Origin: Ruminococcus sp.
GTDB taxonomy: Bacteria; Bacillota; Clostridia; Oscillospirales; Ruminococcaceae
NCBI GenBank assembly: GCA_017472145.1
Contig: JAFUQX010000060.1
Coordinates: forward strand, 1 to 59,756
Direction: 5' to 3'
DNA length: 59,756 nt
The notes below the pieces were generated by a model. The model had not been told where the DNA came from. It made no database searches and worked only from the letters and a program-made list of their open reading frames with translations. The translations under genes and the position numbers were made by a program. Shown here in pieces: positions 33,459-43,488 of the stretch (position 1 is the first letter of the stretch; the number at the start of each line of letters is the position of its first letter).

Positions 33459-33782
33459 ATGATGCATACAATAAAACGCAGTACCAGGTCCGACAGTCCC
33501 ATCGTATACATGGAGGTATACGGAGTCAACCGGGTCCTCTACCGTGTAACGATCGGTACAGTAAAGCGCCGGGGACGGCTGGTAAAGGTCTATGGCGTGG
33601 TACTGGAGGATGTGCGTACCGGCCAGCGTGAAACTCTGGAAAATTTCTCCGAGGATTTAAATCATACGGTACAGTTTGCCAATTCCCTTATTCACCGGAA
33701 GATCCGTCCCTGCGGCCTGTATAATGAAGCGCTGAGACAGCTCCGGTACAGCTCCGCCGGAAGCATCCTGCCTGTATCCTGA
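33459..33782 (+). CDS. Small conserved-looking protein of unknown function (DUF6514-like, tentative)
   Basis: The 107-residue basic protein has no signal peptide or membrane segment. It starts with a beta-rich stretch (VYMEVYGVNRVLYRVTIGTV) and a regulatory-looking core (YGVVLEDVRTGQRETLENFS), then a helical end. Size and pattern recall small clostridial DUF6514 proteins, but I am not sure. AAAAGGAG precedes two ATG codons. It lies 89 bases before glyA, which has its own promoter. Confidence 0.65.
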   Translation: MMHTIKRSTRSDSPIVYMEVYGVNRVLYRVTIGTVKRRGRLVKVYGVVLEDVRTGQRETLENFSEDLNHTVQFANSLIHRKIRPCGLYNEALRQLRYSSAGSILPVS

Positions 33783-33801
33783 GAAAAATTTGTGAAAGTA
33801 C

Positions 33802-33830
33802 TTGCTATTCTCTGTGAAATGTAGTATAAT
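33802..33830 (+). promoter_or_regulatory. Sigma-A promoter of glyA
   Basis: TTGCTA (33802-33807) and TATAAT (33825-33830) are 17 bases apart, 42 bases before the ATG. Confidence 0.85.
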
Positions 33831-33871
33831 AAATGGTGTTATACATTACATTTGTAAAGGAGAATACAGTT

Positions 33872-35125
33872 ATGTATCAGGATATGATGGACAGCATTGG
33901 TTTTCTGAACCAGTATGACGCAGAAGTCAGTGCAGCTATGCAGCAGGAGCTGAGCAGACAGCGCCGGAATCTGGAGCTGATCGCCAGCGAGAATATTGTA
34001 ACACCGGCTGTTATGGCCGCTATGGGTTCGCCCCTGACCAATAAGTACGCCGAGGGTCTGCCGCACAAGCGTTACTACGGCGGCTGTGAGTATGTAGACG
34101 TTGTAGAGGAGATCGCCATCGAGCGGGCCAAGGAGCTGTTCGGCGCAAAGTACGCAAATGTTCAGCCCCACTCCGGTGCACAGGCCAACACAGCCGTATA
34201 TTTTGCACTGCTCCAGCCGGGTGATACCGTTCTGGGTATGAGCCTTGCACACGGCGGTCACCTGACACACGGCTCTCCGGTAAACATTTCCGGTAAGTAT
34301 TTCAACTTCGTTTCCTATGGCCTGGGCGATGACGAGGTAATTGACTATGACAAGGTACAGGCTCTGGCCGACGAGCATAAGCCGAAGCTGATCGTAGCCG
34401 GCGCAAGTGCATATCCGAGAGTCATTGACTTCGAGAGACTCTCTGCCATCGCAAAGTCTGTAGGCGCATACCTGATGGTAGATATGGCACACATCGCAGG
34501 TCTGGTTGCAGGCGGCCAGCATCCGTCTCCTGTTCCCTACGCCGACGTAACCACAACCACCACACACAAGACTCTGCGCGGCCCGAGAGGCGGTCTGATC
34601 CTGTGCAATGATGAGGAGATCGCAAAGCAGATCAACAAGGCTGTATTCCCGGGTACACAGGGTGGCCCGCTGATGCATGTGATCGCTGCAAAGGCTGTTT
34701 GCTTCGGTGAGGCTCTGAAGCCCTCCTTCCGTACCTATGCAGAAAACGTTGTAAAGAATGCACAGGCTCTGGCTGAGGGTCTGGTAAAGCGCGGCTTCAA
34801 TCTGGTTTCCGGCGGCACAGACAACCACCTGATGCTGGTAGATCTGCGCCCCTTCTCCATCACCGGCAAGGAGCTGGAGAAGCGTCTGGATGATGTATAT
34901 ATCACCGTAAATAAGAATGCCATCCCGAATGACCCGGAGAAGCCCTTTGTAACCTCTGGTATCCGTGTGGGTACTCCGGCTGTTACCAGCCGTGGTCTGG
35001 GCGTTGCTGAGATGGACAAGATCGCAGAATTTATGTATCTGACTGCTACGGATTATGAAAACAGCGCTGAGGCCATCCGTGCAGGTGTAACGGAGATCTG
35101 TAAGCAGTATCCGCTGTATGAATGA
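33872..35125 (+). CDS. glyA: Serine hydroxymethyltransferase
   Basis: GlyA interconverts serine and glycine, charging tetrahydrofolate with a one-carbon unit. The 417-residue protein has the expected NLELIASEN near residue 35, [17 protein letters not shown] near 60, GHLTHGSP near 130 and the PLP-lysine motif [16 protein letters not shown] near 230. The ATG at 33872 has AAGGAG 9 bases upstream. It is monocistronic with its own promoter and terminator. Serine from this region also feeds TrpB. Confidence 0.96.
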   Translation: MYQDMMDSIGFLNQYDAEVSAAMQQELSRQRRNLELIASENIVTPAVMAAMGSPLTNKYAEGLPHKRYYGGCEYVDVVEEIAIERAKELFGAKYANVQPHSGAQANTAVYFALLQPGDTVLGMSLAHGGHLTHGSPVNISGKYFNFVSYGLGDDEVIDYDKVQALADEHKPKLIVAGASAYPRVIDFERLSAIAKSVGAYLMVDMAHIAGLVAGGQHPSPVPYADVTTTTTHKTLRGPRGGLILCNDEEIAKQINKAVFPGTQGGPLMHVIAAKAVCFGEALKPSFRTYAENVVKNAQALAEGLVKRGFNLVSGGTDNHLMLVDLRPFSITGKELEKRLDDVYITVNKNAIPNDPEKPFVTSGIRVGTPAVTSRGLGVAEMDKIAEFMYLTATDYENSAEAIRAGVTEICKQYPLYE

Positions 35126-35149
35126 GTATGATCTGAAACAATAAACATA

Positions 35150-35182
35150 AAAGCGCATTTGCACGGACAGATGCGCTTTTTG
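35150..35182 (+). terminator. Terminator of glyA
   Basis: AAAGCGCAT pairs with ATGCGCTTT, followed by TTG. Confidence 0.87.
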
Positions 35183-35204
35183 TATACGATCGGGAGGAAA
35201 TAAT

Positions 35205-36476
35205 ATGGAGCATCCGCTTGCAGATCTGATACGTCCGAAAACCCTGGATGATGTGGTGGGACAGCGTCATCTCCTGGCTCAGGGGAAGCCCCTCCGCCGC
35301 ATTATCGACAGCGGACGTATCCCGAATCTGATTTTCTACGGCCCATCCGGCGTAGGCAAGACCACCGTGGCCCGGATCATTGCCGAGCGCACATCCATGA
35401 CCCTGCACAAGCTGAATGGTACATCGGCCTCCACAGCGGATATCCGGGAGGTGGTGTCGCAGATCGGTACCTTCTCCAGCCTGAACGGGATCCTGCTGTA
35501 TCTGGATGAGATCCAGTACCTGAACAAGAAGCAGCAACAGAGCCTGCTGGAATATATCGAAAACGGGCAGATCACACTGATCGCTTCCACAACAGAAAAT
35601 CCCTATTTTGCGGTATATAATGCCCTCATCAGCCGAAGCACGGTGTTTGAGTTCAAGCCCGTTCCCCCGGAGGAGCTGGAACGTGCTGTGACACGGGCCT
35701 TCCGGTGCATGGAAGAGCAGCTGGGACAGAGCCTTACGCTGGAAGAGGGCGTGTGCACCTACATTGCACGGGGCAGCGGCGGAGATGTCCGCAAGGCCCT
35801 GAATACAGTGGAGCTGAGTGCATTGGCCGCAGAGCCGCAGGAATCGGGCCATCTTGTGACCATGGAAACTGCGGTCTCCCTGACCCAGCGGAGCAATATG
35901 CGCTATGACCGGGACAATGATCAGCACTATGACCTGCTGTCGGCCCTTCAGAAGTCCATCCGGGGCTCGGATGAGAATGCCGCTCTCCACTACGCCGCAC
36001 GGCTTTTGCAGGCCGGAGATCTCCTCTCCCTGTGCCGGCGGCTGCTTGTGATCGCAAGCGAGGATGTGGGACTGGCCTATCCTCAGGCTGTGGTGATCAC
36101 AAAAGCCTGTGTGGACAGTGCCCTTCAGCTGGGACTGCCGGAGGCCCGAATTCCCATGGCCGAGGCCATTGTGCTGCTGGCTACGGCGCCCAAATCCAAC
36201 AGTGCATATCTGGCTATGGATGCCGCTATGGCCGATGTGGAGAAGTACGGTGCGCTGGATTTCCCGAGACATCTTCAGAACAAGCATTTTGACGGAGAGG
36301 GAGCTGCCATAAAGGGACAGCATTACCTCTATCCCCATGACTTCCCCAATCATTATGTAAAGCAGCAGTATCTCCCGGATGAGATCGCCGGCCGGAAATA
36401 TTATCAGTTCGGAGACAACAAGCAGGAAAAGGCTGCCGAGGCCTATAGAAGCAAGCTGCTTGCAGAAACAAAATGA
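35205..36476 (+). CDS. rarA: Replication-associated recombination protein A (RarA/MgsA AAA+ ATPase)
   Basis: The 423-residue AAA+ protein has the RarA signature LADLIRPKTLDDVVGQRHLL at the N terminus, Walker A GPSGVGKTT near 48, Walker B LYLDEIQYLNK near 100, sensor-1 ASTTENPYF near 128, and the C-terminal tetramerisation region ending HDFPNHYVKQQYLP. RarA acts at stalled replication forks with SSB. It is followed after 20 bases by a lipoprotein gene, perhaps on one transcript. Confidence 0.93.
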   Translation: MEHPLADLIRPKTLDDVVGQRHLLAQGKPLRRIIDSGRIPNLIFYGPSGVGKTTVARIIAERTSMTLHKLNGTSASTADIREVVSQIGTFSSLNGILLYLDEIQYLNKKQQQSLLEYIENGQITLIASTTENPYFAVYNALISRSTVFEFKPVPPEELERAVTRAFRCMEEQLGQSLTLEEGVCTYIARGSGGDVRKALNTVELSALAAEPQESGHLVTMETAVSLTQRSNMRYDRDNDQHYDLLSALQKSIRGSDENAALHYAARLLQAGDLLSLCRRLLVIASEDVGLAYPQAVVITKACVDSALQLGLPEARIPMAEAIVLLATAPKSNSAYLAMDAAMADVEKYGALDFPRHLQNKHFDGEGAAIKGQHYLYPHDFPNHYVKQQYLPDEIAGRKYYQFGDNKQEKAAEAYRSKLLAETK

Positions 36477-36496
36477 GGACAGAAAGGTGCAGAATT

Positions 36497-37387
36497 ATGA
36501 ATTCTTTAAAGAAAATGGCCGCTGTTTTGCTTTGTGCCGGCCTGCTCACAGGCTGCGCTTCCACCAAAACAGACGAAAGCAGCCAGCAGTCTGACACAAG
36601 CAGTGCAGCTGAGTCTGATACAGACAACAACACGGAGGGCACGCTGCTGTATCAGTCGGAGCGGATGAACATCCGGTATACGGGACAGTCCTCAGATGAC
36701 TACTACATCTATCTCAATTTTAAGGCTGAGAACCGCACAGACGGACAGCTCATCCTTGCAGCTGATGATATCGCTGTAAATGACGCTATGATCGATCCGT
36801 TTCTGTATGCACCGGTTGACAGCGGTCAGACAAAAACGGTGCAGATGGAATTCTCAAAGGCCGAGCTGGAAGAGCTGGGAATCGAAGCACTGGGCTGCGT
36901 AGAATTTTCCTTCTTCATAACAGACGGCTCCTCCAGTGACGGCCTGGAACGCTCTGAGATCATCACGCTGGATGTCGGAGAGTCTTCTTCACCGGAACGG
37001 GCCAAGGGCGCTGTGATCTACGACAGCAACGGCCTGAAAATCACCTATCTGGGTATGGAGCCGAGCGATTCCACGGAGGCCTGCGTTACCTTTGACATCC
37101 AGAATGATATGGGTGAGAATATCCGTATAGATGTACGTGATGTTTATATAGACGGCACTGCTGTCACGGCGGAGCTTTATCACCCCATATCCGACGGAAA
37201 ATACAGAGTGTGCAATATGTATTTCTGGGAGGAGGGTGTGCTCCTGGAGGACTCGAAGACACTTGAGTTTGAGCTGGGCGCATTTGACCCCGAAACACTG
37301 GATTCCATCCTGGAAACCGGTACGCTGACTGTGGACCTTCAGAGCATGTACGAGCCTGAAGCTGAAACTACCAAAGCTGCTGAATAA
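36497..37387 (+). CDS. Lipoprotein of unknown function
   Basis: The 296-residue protein starts with a lipoprotein signal ending in the lipobox LLTGCAS (Cys near residue 18). A Ser/Asp/Thr-rich linker (about 20-45) follows, then two similar beta-rich domains: residues about 48-150 (MNIRYTGQSSDDYYIYLNFKA) and about 170-290 (LKITYLGMEPSDSTEACVTF). This repeated surface-lipoprotein layout resembles immunoglobulin-like DUF5067-type proteins, but the function is unknown. AAAGGTG precedes the ATG at 36497. It lies 20 bases after rarA. Confidence 0.8.
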   Translation: MNSLKKMAAVLLCAGLLTGCASTKTDESSQQSDTSSAAESDTDNNTEGTLLYQSERMNIRYTGQSSDDYYIYLNFKAENRTDGQLILAADDIAVNDAMIDPFLYAPVDSGQTKTVQMEFSKAELEELGIEALGCVEFSFFITDGSSSDGLERSEIITLDVGESSSPERAKGAVIYDSNGLKITYLGMEPSDSTEACVTFDIQNDMGENIRIDVRDVYIDGTAVTAELYHPISDGKYRVCNMYFWEEGVLLEDSKTLEFELGAFDPETLDSILETGTLTVDLQSMYEPEAETTKAAE

Positions 37388-37390
37388 GCC

Positions 37391-37445
37391 AAAAGCTGCC
37401 GCAGACAGGTGAAAAAACACCCGCTGCGGCAGCTTTTCATTTTGT
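37391..37445 (+). terminator. Bidirectional terminator between lipoprotein gene and ridA
   Basis: AAAAGCTGCCGCAG pairs with CTGCGGCAGCTTTT around an inner GGTG/CACC helix, with T-rich flanks on both strands. It serves convergent transcripts. Confidence 0.85.
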
Positions 37446-37455
37446 ATATCAGGCT

Positions 37456-37839
37456 TTATTCATTGCGAATGGCAATGACCTCCACCTCAACCAATACACC
37501 CTTGGGCAGCTCTGCTACGCCTACGCAGCTTCTGGCCGGCTTGCAGTCGCCAAGTGCTTCGGCATAGATGGCGTTGAAGGCCGCAAAATCCTTTGCCACA
37601 TCCTTCAGAAAGCAGGTGGTCTTTACCACATTGGCAAAGGTACAGCCGGCTGCAGCCAGAACTGCTTCCAGATTCTTCATGACCTGTCTGCTCTGGCCTT
37701 CAATATCAGCGGCTTCTACATTGCCTGTCGCCGGATCGATGGCGATCTGACCGGATGTATAAACCATATTTCCCACCTGGATCGCCTGGGAATAAGGGCC
37801 GATGGCATCCGGTGCGTTCTTTGTGTAAATCGTGTTCAT
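37456..37839 (-). CDS. ridA: RidA family 2-iminobutanoate/2-iminopropanoate deaminase
   Basis: RidA hydrolyses the reactive enamine/imine products of PLP enzymes such as IlvA. The 127-residue protein has the family pattern: NAPDAIGPYSQAI near the start, YTSGQIAIDP near 28, and the C-terminal RSCVGVAELPKGVLVEVE with the substrate Arg near 105. It follows ilvA directly (15 bases), which matches its known job. GGAGG precedes the ATG. Confidence 0.94.
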   Translation of the reverse strand: MNTIYTKNAPDAIGPYSQAIQVGNMVYTSGQIAIDPATGNVEAADIEGQSRQVMKNLEAVLAAAGCTFANVVKTTCFLKDVAKDFAAFNAIYAEALGDCKPARSCVGVAELPKGVLVEVEVIAIRNE

Positions 37840-37854
37840 ATGTAGTCCTCCTGT

Positions 37855-39048
37855 TTAAACAATGTGGAATCCATAGTCCGTAAGCGCCTTGCGGATGGAT
37901 TCAATGTGTGCATAATCTCTGGTCTCCATGGTAATGCGAAGGAAACAGCCGTTGACATCACTGCCCTCGTTGGCACGCTCATGGTGAATGGAGATAACAT
38001 TTCCGCCCTGCTCTGCAATGATTCTTGACACGTTCAGAAGCTGACCCGGCTTGTCCAGCAGCTCGATGGTCATGGTGCAGGTCCGGCCCGACATCAGCAG
38101 ACCGCGCTTGATCACACGGGACAGGATCGTTACATCAATATTACCGCCGGACACAAGGCATACAACCTTCTTGCCCTGTACGGGAATCTTATTAAACATA
38201 ACCGCTGCCACAGAAGCCGCACCGGCCCCCTCTGCAATCAGCTTCTGCCGCTCGATGAGCGCCAGAATGGCTGCGGAGATCTCATCATCCGTTACTGTTA
38301 TCATTTCATCCACATAGTCCCGGCAGTATTCAAAGGTATGCTGACCCGGTTCCTTCACGGCAATGCCGTCTGCAATGGTGGACACAGAGGACAGCCGCTC
38401 GATTTTATTATCATGGATGGAATGCACCATACTGGGTGCACCGCTGGCCTGTACACCGTATACCTTGATCCTGGGATTCAGGTTCTTGATGGCATAGGCT
38501 ACGCCGGAAATCAGTCCGCCGCCGCCCACCGGTACCACAACTGCATCCACATCCGGGAGCTGGTCAAGAATCTCCAGACCGATCGTGCCCTGTCCGGCGA
38601 TGACATTTTCATCATCAAAGGGATGTACAAAGGTATAATTATGTTCCTTTTGCAGCTCCAGTGCCTTGTTGTAGGCATCATCATAAACGCCCTCTACCAT
38701 GCAGACCTCTGCACCGTAGCTCTTGGTGGCTTCCACCTTGGAGATGGGCGCACCGTCCGGCAGACAAATGAGCGCCTTGATGCCATGCGCTGCGGCCGCC
38801 AGTGCCACGCCCTGGGCATGGTTTCCGGCCGAGCAGGCAATCACGCCCCGGGCCTTTTCCTCCTCAGTAAGCTGGGACATCATAAAGGAAGCACCCCGCA
38901 CCTTGAAGGAACCGGTTACCTGGAGATTCTCTGTTTTCAGATAGACCTCCGCTTCAGGATTGACCTTGGGCGCATAGATGAGGTCCGTTTTGCGGATCAC
39001 GCCTCTCAGGACGTGACTGGCCTTGTAAATTTTATCAAGAGTAAGCAT
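37855..39048 (-). CDS. ilvA: Threonine ammonia-lyase with C-terminal ACT domain
   Basis: IlvA converts threonine to 2-oxobutanoate, the entry to isoleucine. The 397-residue PLP enzyme has the Schiff-base segment GSFKVRGASFMM near 48, SAGNHAQGVA near 72, and the phosphate loop PVGGGGLISG near 175. One C-terminal ACT-like domain (about 325-397) follows. The single short regulatory domain is the form often called catabolic (TdcB/IlvA short type). Its position beside ridA and behind the ilv/leu genes supports a biosynthetic role. The ATG overlaps the AAAAGGAG region at the end of the DUF815 gene. Confidence 0.93.
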   Translation of the reverse strand: MLTLDKIYKASHVLRGVIRKTDLIYAPKVNPEAEVYLKTENLQVTGSFKVRGASFMMSQLTEEEKARGVIACSAGNHAQGVALAAAAHGIKALICLPDGAPISKVEATKSYGAEVCMVEGVYDDAYNKALELQKEHNYTFVHPFDDENVIAGQGTIGLEILDQLPDVDAVVVPVGGGGLISGVAYAIKNLNPRIKVYGVQASGAPSMVHSIHDNKIERLSSVSTIADGIAVKEPGQHTFEYCRDYVDEMITVTDDEISAAILALIERQKLIAEGAGAASVAAVMFNKIPVQGKKVVCLVSGGNIDVTILSRVIKRGLLMSGRTCTMTIELLDKPGQLLNVSRIIAEQGGNVISIHHERANEGSDVNGCFLRITMETRDYAHIESIRKALTDYGFHIV

Positions 39049-39050
39049 TT

Positions 39051-40268
39051 TTAATCCGACTCCTTTTCCGTATTTTGCTGTGAAAGCAGCTGATCAATGA
39101 ACTGACGGGCCGCTCTTGCACTCCGTCCGCTTTTACAGAGGGCGAACTGCTCTGCCTTCTGGAACAGCTCATTTTCATCCATTTGCAGTCCGGCCTGCTG
39201 AGCCAGTGCATGGACGATCTCCAGATACAGCGGCTTCTGGGGCTTGCTGAAGGTAATGGTGATGCCAAAACGCTCCGACAGAGAGATCCGCTCCTGAACA
39301 GTATCATTCTCATGCTTGTCACTGCCGTCGTCAAAGGTTTCCTTCACCAGATGGCGGCGGTTGCTGGTGGCATAGATGACGGTATTCTTCATCCGTGCGG
39401 AGATGCTGCCCTCCAGCGTGGCCTTCAGTGTCCCGAAGTTGGGATCATTCTCAGAGAAGGTCAGGTCATCGATAAAGAGAATGAACTTCAGGGGATTTTT
39501 GCACAGCCTGTCCATGATCTGGGGAATAAAGCACAGCTGATCCTTGGTCAGCTCGATCAGGCGAAGGCCCTCGCTGCGATAGGTATTGGCAATGGCCTTG
39601 ACAGTGGCGGATTTTCCTGTACCCGCATCACCGGAGAGGAGAACGTTGGCCGCAAAATTTCCGCCCAGAAGAGCAAGAATATTGTCTGTTGCTGTCTTGC
39701 GCTCCCGTTCATAGCCTACCATATCCGCAAGCCTTATGGGGTCAGGGTGCTCTACGGGAACGATCTCACCGCTGTGACTGATGGTGAACATATGATATCG
39801 GGCATAGAGGCCGTAGCCGTGGCGGTGGATAGCGGCAATGCGCTCTGCATAGGCCGCCTTCAAATCGATGCGGTGCACATTCCATGTAGGAAGCGGGCCT
39901 GTATAGTCTGTTTCAGCCTGGAGCTGAGCCGGGGTCAGCATAGCGATCCGCTCAAACAGCGCAAGCTCTGTTTCCAGGCACTGCTGCATCGGAGCCGGGA
40001 TCTCCTCCCCTGCTCCGGCCCGGATCACGCATACATGCTCATGCTCCAGCACCAGAGCCTGAATATAATCCGTCAGGCTGTCTGTTTTTTCATATAGAGC
40101 CGCCGTCATGGCGCTGTAGAAGCGGATCTGTGCCGGAAGATTGGTTCGGTCTGTATGGCACAGCTGCATCAGGGAGCGGATCACCGGGTCTCCTTGCAGG
40201 CTTCGGAAAATAACCAGAGCGTCCAGCCCATAGCCGATGATTTCTCTGGGAGTCATAATCAGGGTCAT
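39051..40268 (-). CDS. DUF815 family AAA+ ATP-binding protein
   Basis: The 405-residue protein has an N-terminal helical region and an AAA+ module: Walker A GDAGTGKSATVK near 220, Walker B FILFIDDLTFSEND near 262, and a sensor-like ATSNRRHLVKETF near 298. This is the DUF815 family, predicted ATPases of unknown role. Two starts are possible. The ATG at 40268 touches the AAAGGG site, so the ATG at 40256 (MTPREI) may be the true one. It lies 2 bases upstream of ilvA and is probably cotranscribed, with no evident metabolic reason. Confidence 0.85.
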   Translation of the reverse strand: MTLIMTPREIIGYGLDALVIFRSLQGDPVIRSLMQLCHTDRTNLPAQIRFYSAMTAALYEKTDSLTDYIQALVLEHEHVCVIRAGAGEEIPAPMQQCLETELALFERIAMLTPAQLQAETDYTGPLPTWNVHRIDLKAAYAERIAAIHRHGYGLYARYHMFTISHSGEIVPVEHPDPIRLADMVGYERERKTATDNILALLGGNFAANVLLSGDAGTGKSATVKAIANTYRSEGLRLIELTKDQLCFIPQIMDRLCKNPLKFILFIDDLTFSENDPNFGTLKATLEGSISARMKNTVIYATSNRRHLVKETFDDGSDKHENDTVQERISLSERFGITITFSKPQKPLYLEIVHALAQQAGLQMDENELFQKAEQFALCKSGRSARAARQFIDQLLSQQNTEKESD

Positions 40269-40328
40269 CCCTTTCTCAATTCAAGATATGCCACCCGCAG
40301 AAAATCCGGGTGGCATTCATTGTTCTAT

Positions 40329-40610
40329 TTAAAAAGGCGGGTTCAGCTTTTCACCGCAATGCCGGCATACGGGATTTCCCCAATAAAAATATCGTGAAAA
40401 TCTTTTTCCGCAAGCCGGACAGCGGCAATACCGGTGGGACAGCAGACCTATAACAAGCAGGATCAGCAGACAGATTCCTTTCCCTATGTCAAACCAGGGC
40501 CTGGAATTCCAGAAATCCAATCCTGCAAAAAGGCAAAAGCAGGCAAATACAGAAATCGCCAGCATGCTGAAAAGAAAATACATGCGCACCGGATTTTTAT
40601 GAGACTTCAT
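40329..40610 (-). CDS. Small membrane protein with C-terminal zinc ribbon
   Basis: The 93-residue protein has two membrane helices (about 10-30 and 42-60) followed by a Cys4 zinc ribbon (CRCPACGKRF...CRHCGEKL). No family is recognised. It begins 6 bases after the leuB stop, so it is translated from the leu transcript. A hairpin (ATGCCACCCG/CGGGTGGCAT, 40288-40318) without a clear T run follows. Confidence 0.75.
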   Translation of the reverse strand: MKSHKNPVRMYFLFSMLAISVFACFCLFAGLDFWNSRPWFDIGKGICLLILLVIGLLSHRYCRCPACGKRFSRYFYWGNPVCRHCGEKLNPPF

Positions 40611-40616
40611 TTTCGC

Positions 40617-41699
40617 TTACAGCAGCTCCAGAATCTTATCTGTACATTCTGTTGTAGACAGCGGAGTCACGCCCTCGCCGGCCAGGTCGGCTGTACGATA
40701 ACCAGCCTCCAGATACTTGTCCACTGCGTCCTCAATGGACTGAGCCTCATCCATCAGACCGAAGGAATAGCGAAGCATCATAGCAGCAGAGAGAATGGTT
40801 GCAATGGGGTTGGCCTTATTCTGACCAGCAATATCCGGTGCAGAACCGTGAATCGGCTCATACAGGCCGTTCTTTGTACTGCCCAGAGAGGCAGACGGCA
40901 GCATGCCGATCGAACCTGTGATCTGAGAAGCCTCATCAGACAGAATATCACCGAACATGTTGGAGGTGACTACAACATCGAACTGTCTCGGATTTTTAAC
41001 CAGCTGCATAGCTGCATTGTCTACCAGCATATCGGTCACAGTCACATCCGGATATTCCGCTGCAACCTTGTGTACCACCTCACGCCACAGTCTGGAGCTT
41101 TCCAGAACGTTGGCCTTGTCAATAGAAATGACATTCTTGCTGCGCTTCTGAGCCGTCTCGAAGGCCACTCTTGCAATACGCTCTACTTCCATTTCACTGT
41201 AGCACTCGGTATCATAAGCCTCCGGGCCGTACTGACCGTCACGTCTTCCGCGCTCACCGAAGTAGATACCGCCGGTCAGCTCACGAACCATCATGATGTC
41301 AAAGCCCTTGGCCACGATATCCTCTCTCAGCGGACAATCTCCCTTCAGCGCCGGATAGAGCTTGGCCGGACGAAGGTTGGTAAACAGACCCATAGCCTCA
41401 CGGATGCCCAGCAGTGCCTTCTCCGGACGGAGATTCGGCGGCAGAGTATCCCACTTGGAGTTGCCTACAGCACCGCCCACTGCACCCAGCAGAACGCTGT
41501 CGCTTGCAAGACAGCCGTCAATGGTCTCCTGCGGCAGCGGAACGCCTGTTGCGTCAATCGCCGCACCGCCGATGAGATACTTTGTAAAATGGAAGGTGTG
41601 GCCGAACTTTTCGCCTACCGCCTCCAGAACTCTTACTGCGCTGTCTACGATCTCCGGACCAATGCCGTCACCGCGCAGCAAACCGATATTATATGTCAT
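40617..41699 (-). CDS. leuB: 3-isopropylmalate dehydrogenase
   Basis: LeuB oxidises and decarboxylates 3-isopropylmalate with NAD+ to 2-oxoisocaproate. The 360-residue protein has [11 protein letters not shown] at the N terminus, [12 protein letters not shown] near 92, the Arg-rich NLRPAKLYP, the [12 protein letters not shown] motif near 140, and [13 protein letters not shown] near 280 with the NAD-selective region. AAGGAGG precedes the ATG, 12 bases after leuD. Confidence 0.96.
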   Translation of the reverse strand: MTYNIGLLRGDGIGPEIVDSAVRVLEAVGEKFGHTFHFTKYLIGGAAIDATGVPLPQETIDGCLASDSVLLGAVGGAVGNSKWDTLPPNLRPEKALLGIREAMGLFTNLRPAKLYPALKGDCPLREDIVAKGFDIMMVRELTGGIYFGERGRRDGQYGPEAYDTECYSEMEVERIARVAFETAQKRSKNVISIDKANVLESSRLWREVVHKVAAEYPDVTVTDMLVDNAAMQLVKNPRQFDVVVTSNMFGDILSDEASQITGSIGMLPSASLGSTKNGLYEPIHGSAPDIAGQNKANPIATILSAAMMLRYSFGLMDEAQSIEDAVDKYLEAGYRTADLAGEGVTPLSTTECTDKILELL

Positions 41700-41711
41700 G
41701 TGAAGCCCTCC

Positions 41712-42206
41712 TTACTTTACCGCACCGCAGCGGATGGAATCGATCAGACCGCCGTTTTCGATGATGGTCTGAATGAAGGACGGGAACGGAGTGGTCTTGA
41801 AGGACGCACCGGTCGTCTTGTCCAGCAGCACGCCGTTGTCCAGATCGGCCTCTACAATGTGACCTTCCTCGATGGCCTCAGCTGCCTCCGGGCACTCTAC
41901 GATGGCCAGTCCGATGTTGATGGAATTGCGGTAGAAAATACGGGCAAAGCTTTTCGCAATTACCAGAGAAATGCCGCTTTCCTTGATGGCAATGGGCGCA
42001 TGCTCACGGGATGAACCACAGCCGAAGTTCTCGCCGGCTACCATGATGTCGCCTTCCTTTACACGGGAGGTGAAGGTGGTATCCAGATCCTCCATGCAGT
42101 GGGAAGCCAGCTCCTTCTTGTCGATCGTATTCAGATATCTTGCCGGAATGATAACGTCTGTATCTACGTTATCGCCGTACTTGATGACAGTACCTTCAAA
42201 TTTCAT
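41712..42206 (-). CDS. leuD: 3-isopropylmalate dehydratase small subunit
   Basis: LeuD is the swivel subunit of isopropylmalate isomerase. The 164-residue archaeal/clostridial-type protein shows [16 protein letters not shown] at the N terminus and the [14 protein letters not shown] loop near 58. The ATG is one base after the leuC stop, implying translational coupling. Confidence 0.95.
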   Translation of the reverse strand: MKFEGTVIKYGDNVDTDVIIPARYLNTIDKKELASHCMEDLDTTFTSRVKEGDIMVAGENFGCGSSREHAPIAIKESGISLVIAKSFARIFYRNSINIGLAIVECPEAAEAIEEGHIVEADLDNGVLLDKTTGASFKTTPFPSFIQTIIENGGLIDSIRCGAVK

Positions 42207-42207
42207 G

Positions 42208-43470
42208 TTACATTACCTCCTCAGGGCCGGAAATCTTACCGGTAATTGCGCTTGCAGCTGCAACAGCCGGGCTGGCCAGATATACCTCAGATGTAGGATG
42301 ACCCATTCTTCCCACAAAATTACGGTTGGTTGTGGAAACGGCACGCTCGCCGGCGGCCAGAATACCCATATGACCGCCCAGACACGGACCGCAGGTGGGA
42401 GTGGATACGATACAGCCAGCCTCGATGAAAATCTTCAGCAGACCATTTTCCATCGCCTTGAGATAGATATCCTGTGTAGCCGGAATGATGATGGCCCGGA
42501 CATTCTTAGCCACCTTCTTCCCCTTGAGGATAGAGGCTGCTTCCTCGATGTCACGATAAAAACCGTTTGTACAAGAACCGATGACAACCTGATCGATCTT
42601 TACATCGCCTACATTGTCAATGGTGCGTGTATTGCCCGGCAGGTGCGGGAAGGCAACGGTGGACTTGATCTCGGACAGGTCAATGACATAAGTCTCGTCA
42701 TAAACCGCATCCTCATCCGCCTTATATACAACCGGCTGACGGTCGCTGTGCTCGGCCACATACGCCAGAGTCTGCTCGTCCACCTCAAAGATACCATTCT
42801 TTGCACCGGCCTCGATCGCCATGTTGGTCATAGTCAGTCTGTCGCTGATGGACAGGCTTGCAACACCCTCGCCGGTGAATTCCATAGAGCGGTACAGAGC
42901 ACCGTCTACACCGATCATACCGATGATATGCAGGATCACGTCCTTACCGGAGATATAGGGATTCAGCTTGCCCTTCAGCTCGAACTTGATAGCAGAGGGC
43001 ACCTTGAACCAGGCCTTGCCGATCGCCATACCGCAGGCCATATCGGTAGAGCCTACGCCTGTGGAGAATGCGCCCAGTGCGCCGTAGGTACAGGTGTGGG
43101 AGTCCGCACCGATGACAACATCACCGGAAACCACCAGACCTTTTTCCGGAAGCAGTGCGTGCTCAATACCCATCTGACCTACATCATAGAAGTGTGTTAC
43201 CTCCTTCTCGCTGCAGAAGTCACGGCACATCTTGCACTGTGTAGCTGCCTTGATGTCCTTATTCGGCGCAAAGTGGTCCATAACCATGGTCACCTTGTCC
43301 TTGTCATATACATTATCGATACCCAGCTTGTTGAACTCACGGATGGCTACCGGAGATGTAATATCATTGCCGAGCACTCTATCGAGGTTTACCAGAATCA
43401 GCTGGCCGGCCTCAACGTGATCCAGGCCTGCATGTGCAGCCAGGATCTTCTGCGTCATCGTCATACCCAT
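42208..43470 (-). CDS. leuC: 3-isopropylmalate dehydratase large subunit
   Basis: LeuC carries the [4Fe-4S] cluster of isopropylmalate isomerase. The 420-residue protein has MDHFAPNKD near 65, [15 protein letters not shown] near 122, VIGSCTNG near 295 and [12 protein letters not shown] near 360, containing the cluster Cys residues. It is the ~420-residue HacA-like form that pairs with the short LeuD. The start is at 43470 or 6 bases inside (MTMTQK); the ribosome site is weak. It follows ilvD by 18 bases. Confidence 0.95.
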   Translation of the reverse strand: MGMTMTQKILAAHAGLDHVEAGQLILVNLDRVLGNDITSPVAIREFNKLGIDNVYDKDKVTMVMDHFAPNKDIKAATQCKMCRDFCSEKEVTHFYDVGQMGIEHALLPEKGLVVSGDVVIGADSHTCTYGALGAFSTGVGSTDMACGMAIGKAWFKVPSAIKFELKGKLNPYISGKDVILHIIGMIGVDGALYRSMEFTGEGVASLSISDRLTMTNMAIEAGAKNGIFEVDEQTLAYVAEHSDRQPVVYKADEDAVYDETYVIDLSEIKSTVAFPHLPGNTRTIDNVGDVKIDQVVIGSCTNGFYRDIEEAASILKGKKVAKNVRAIIIPATQDIYLKAMENGLLKIFIEAGCIVSTPTCGPCLGGHMGILAAGERAVSTTNRNFVGRMGHPTSEVYLASPAVAAASAITGKISGPEEVM

Positions 43471-43488
43471 TTCTGCTCACTCTCTTTC

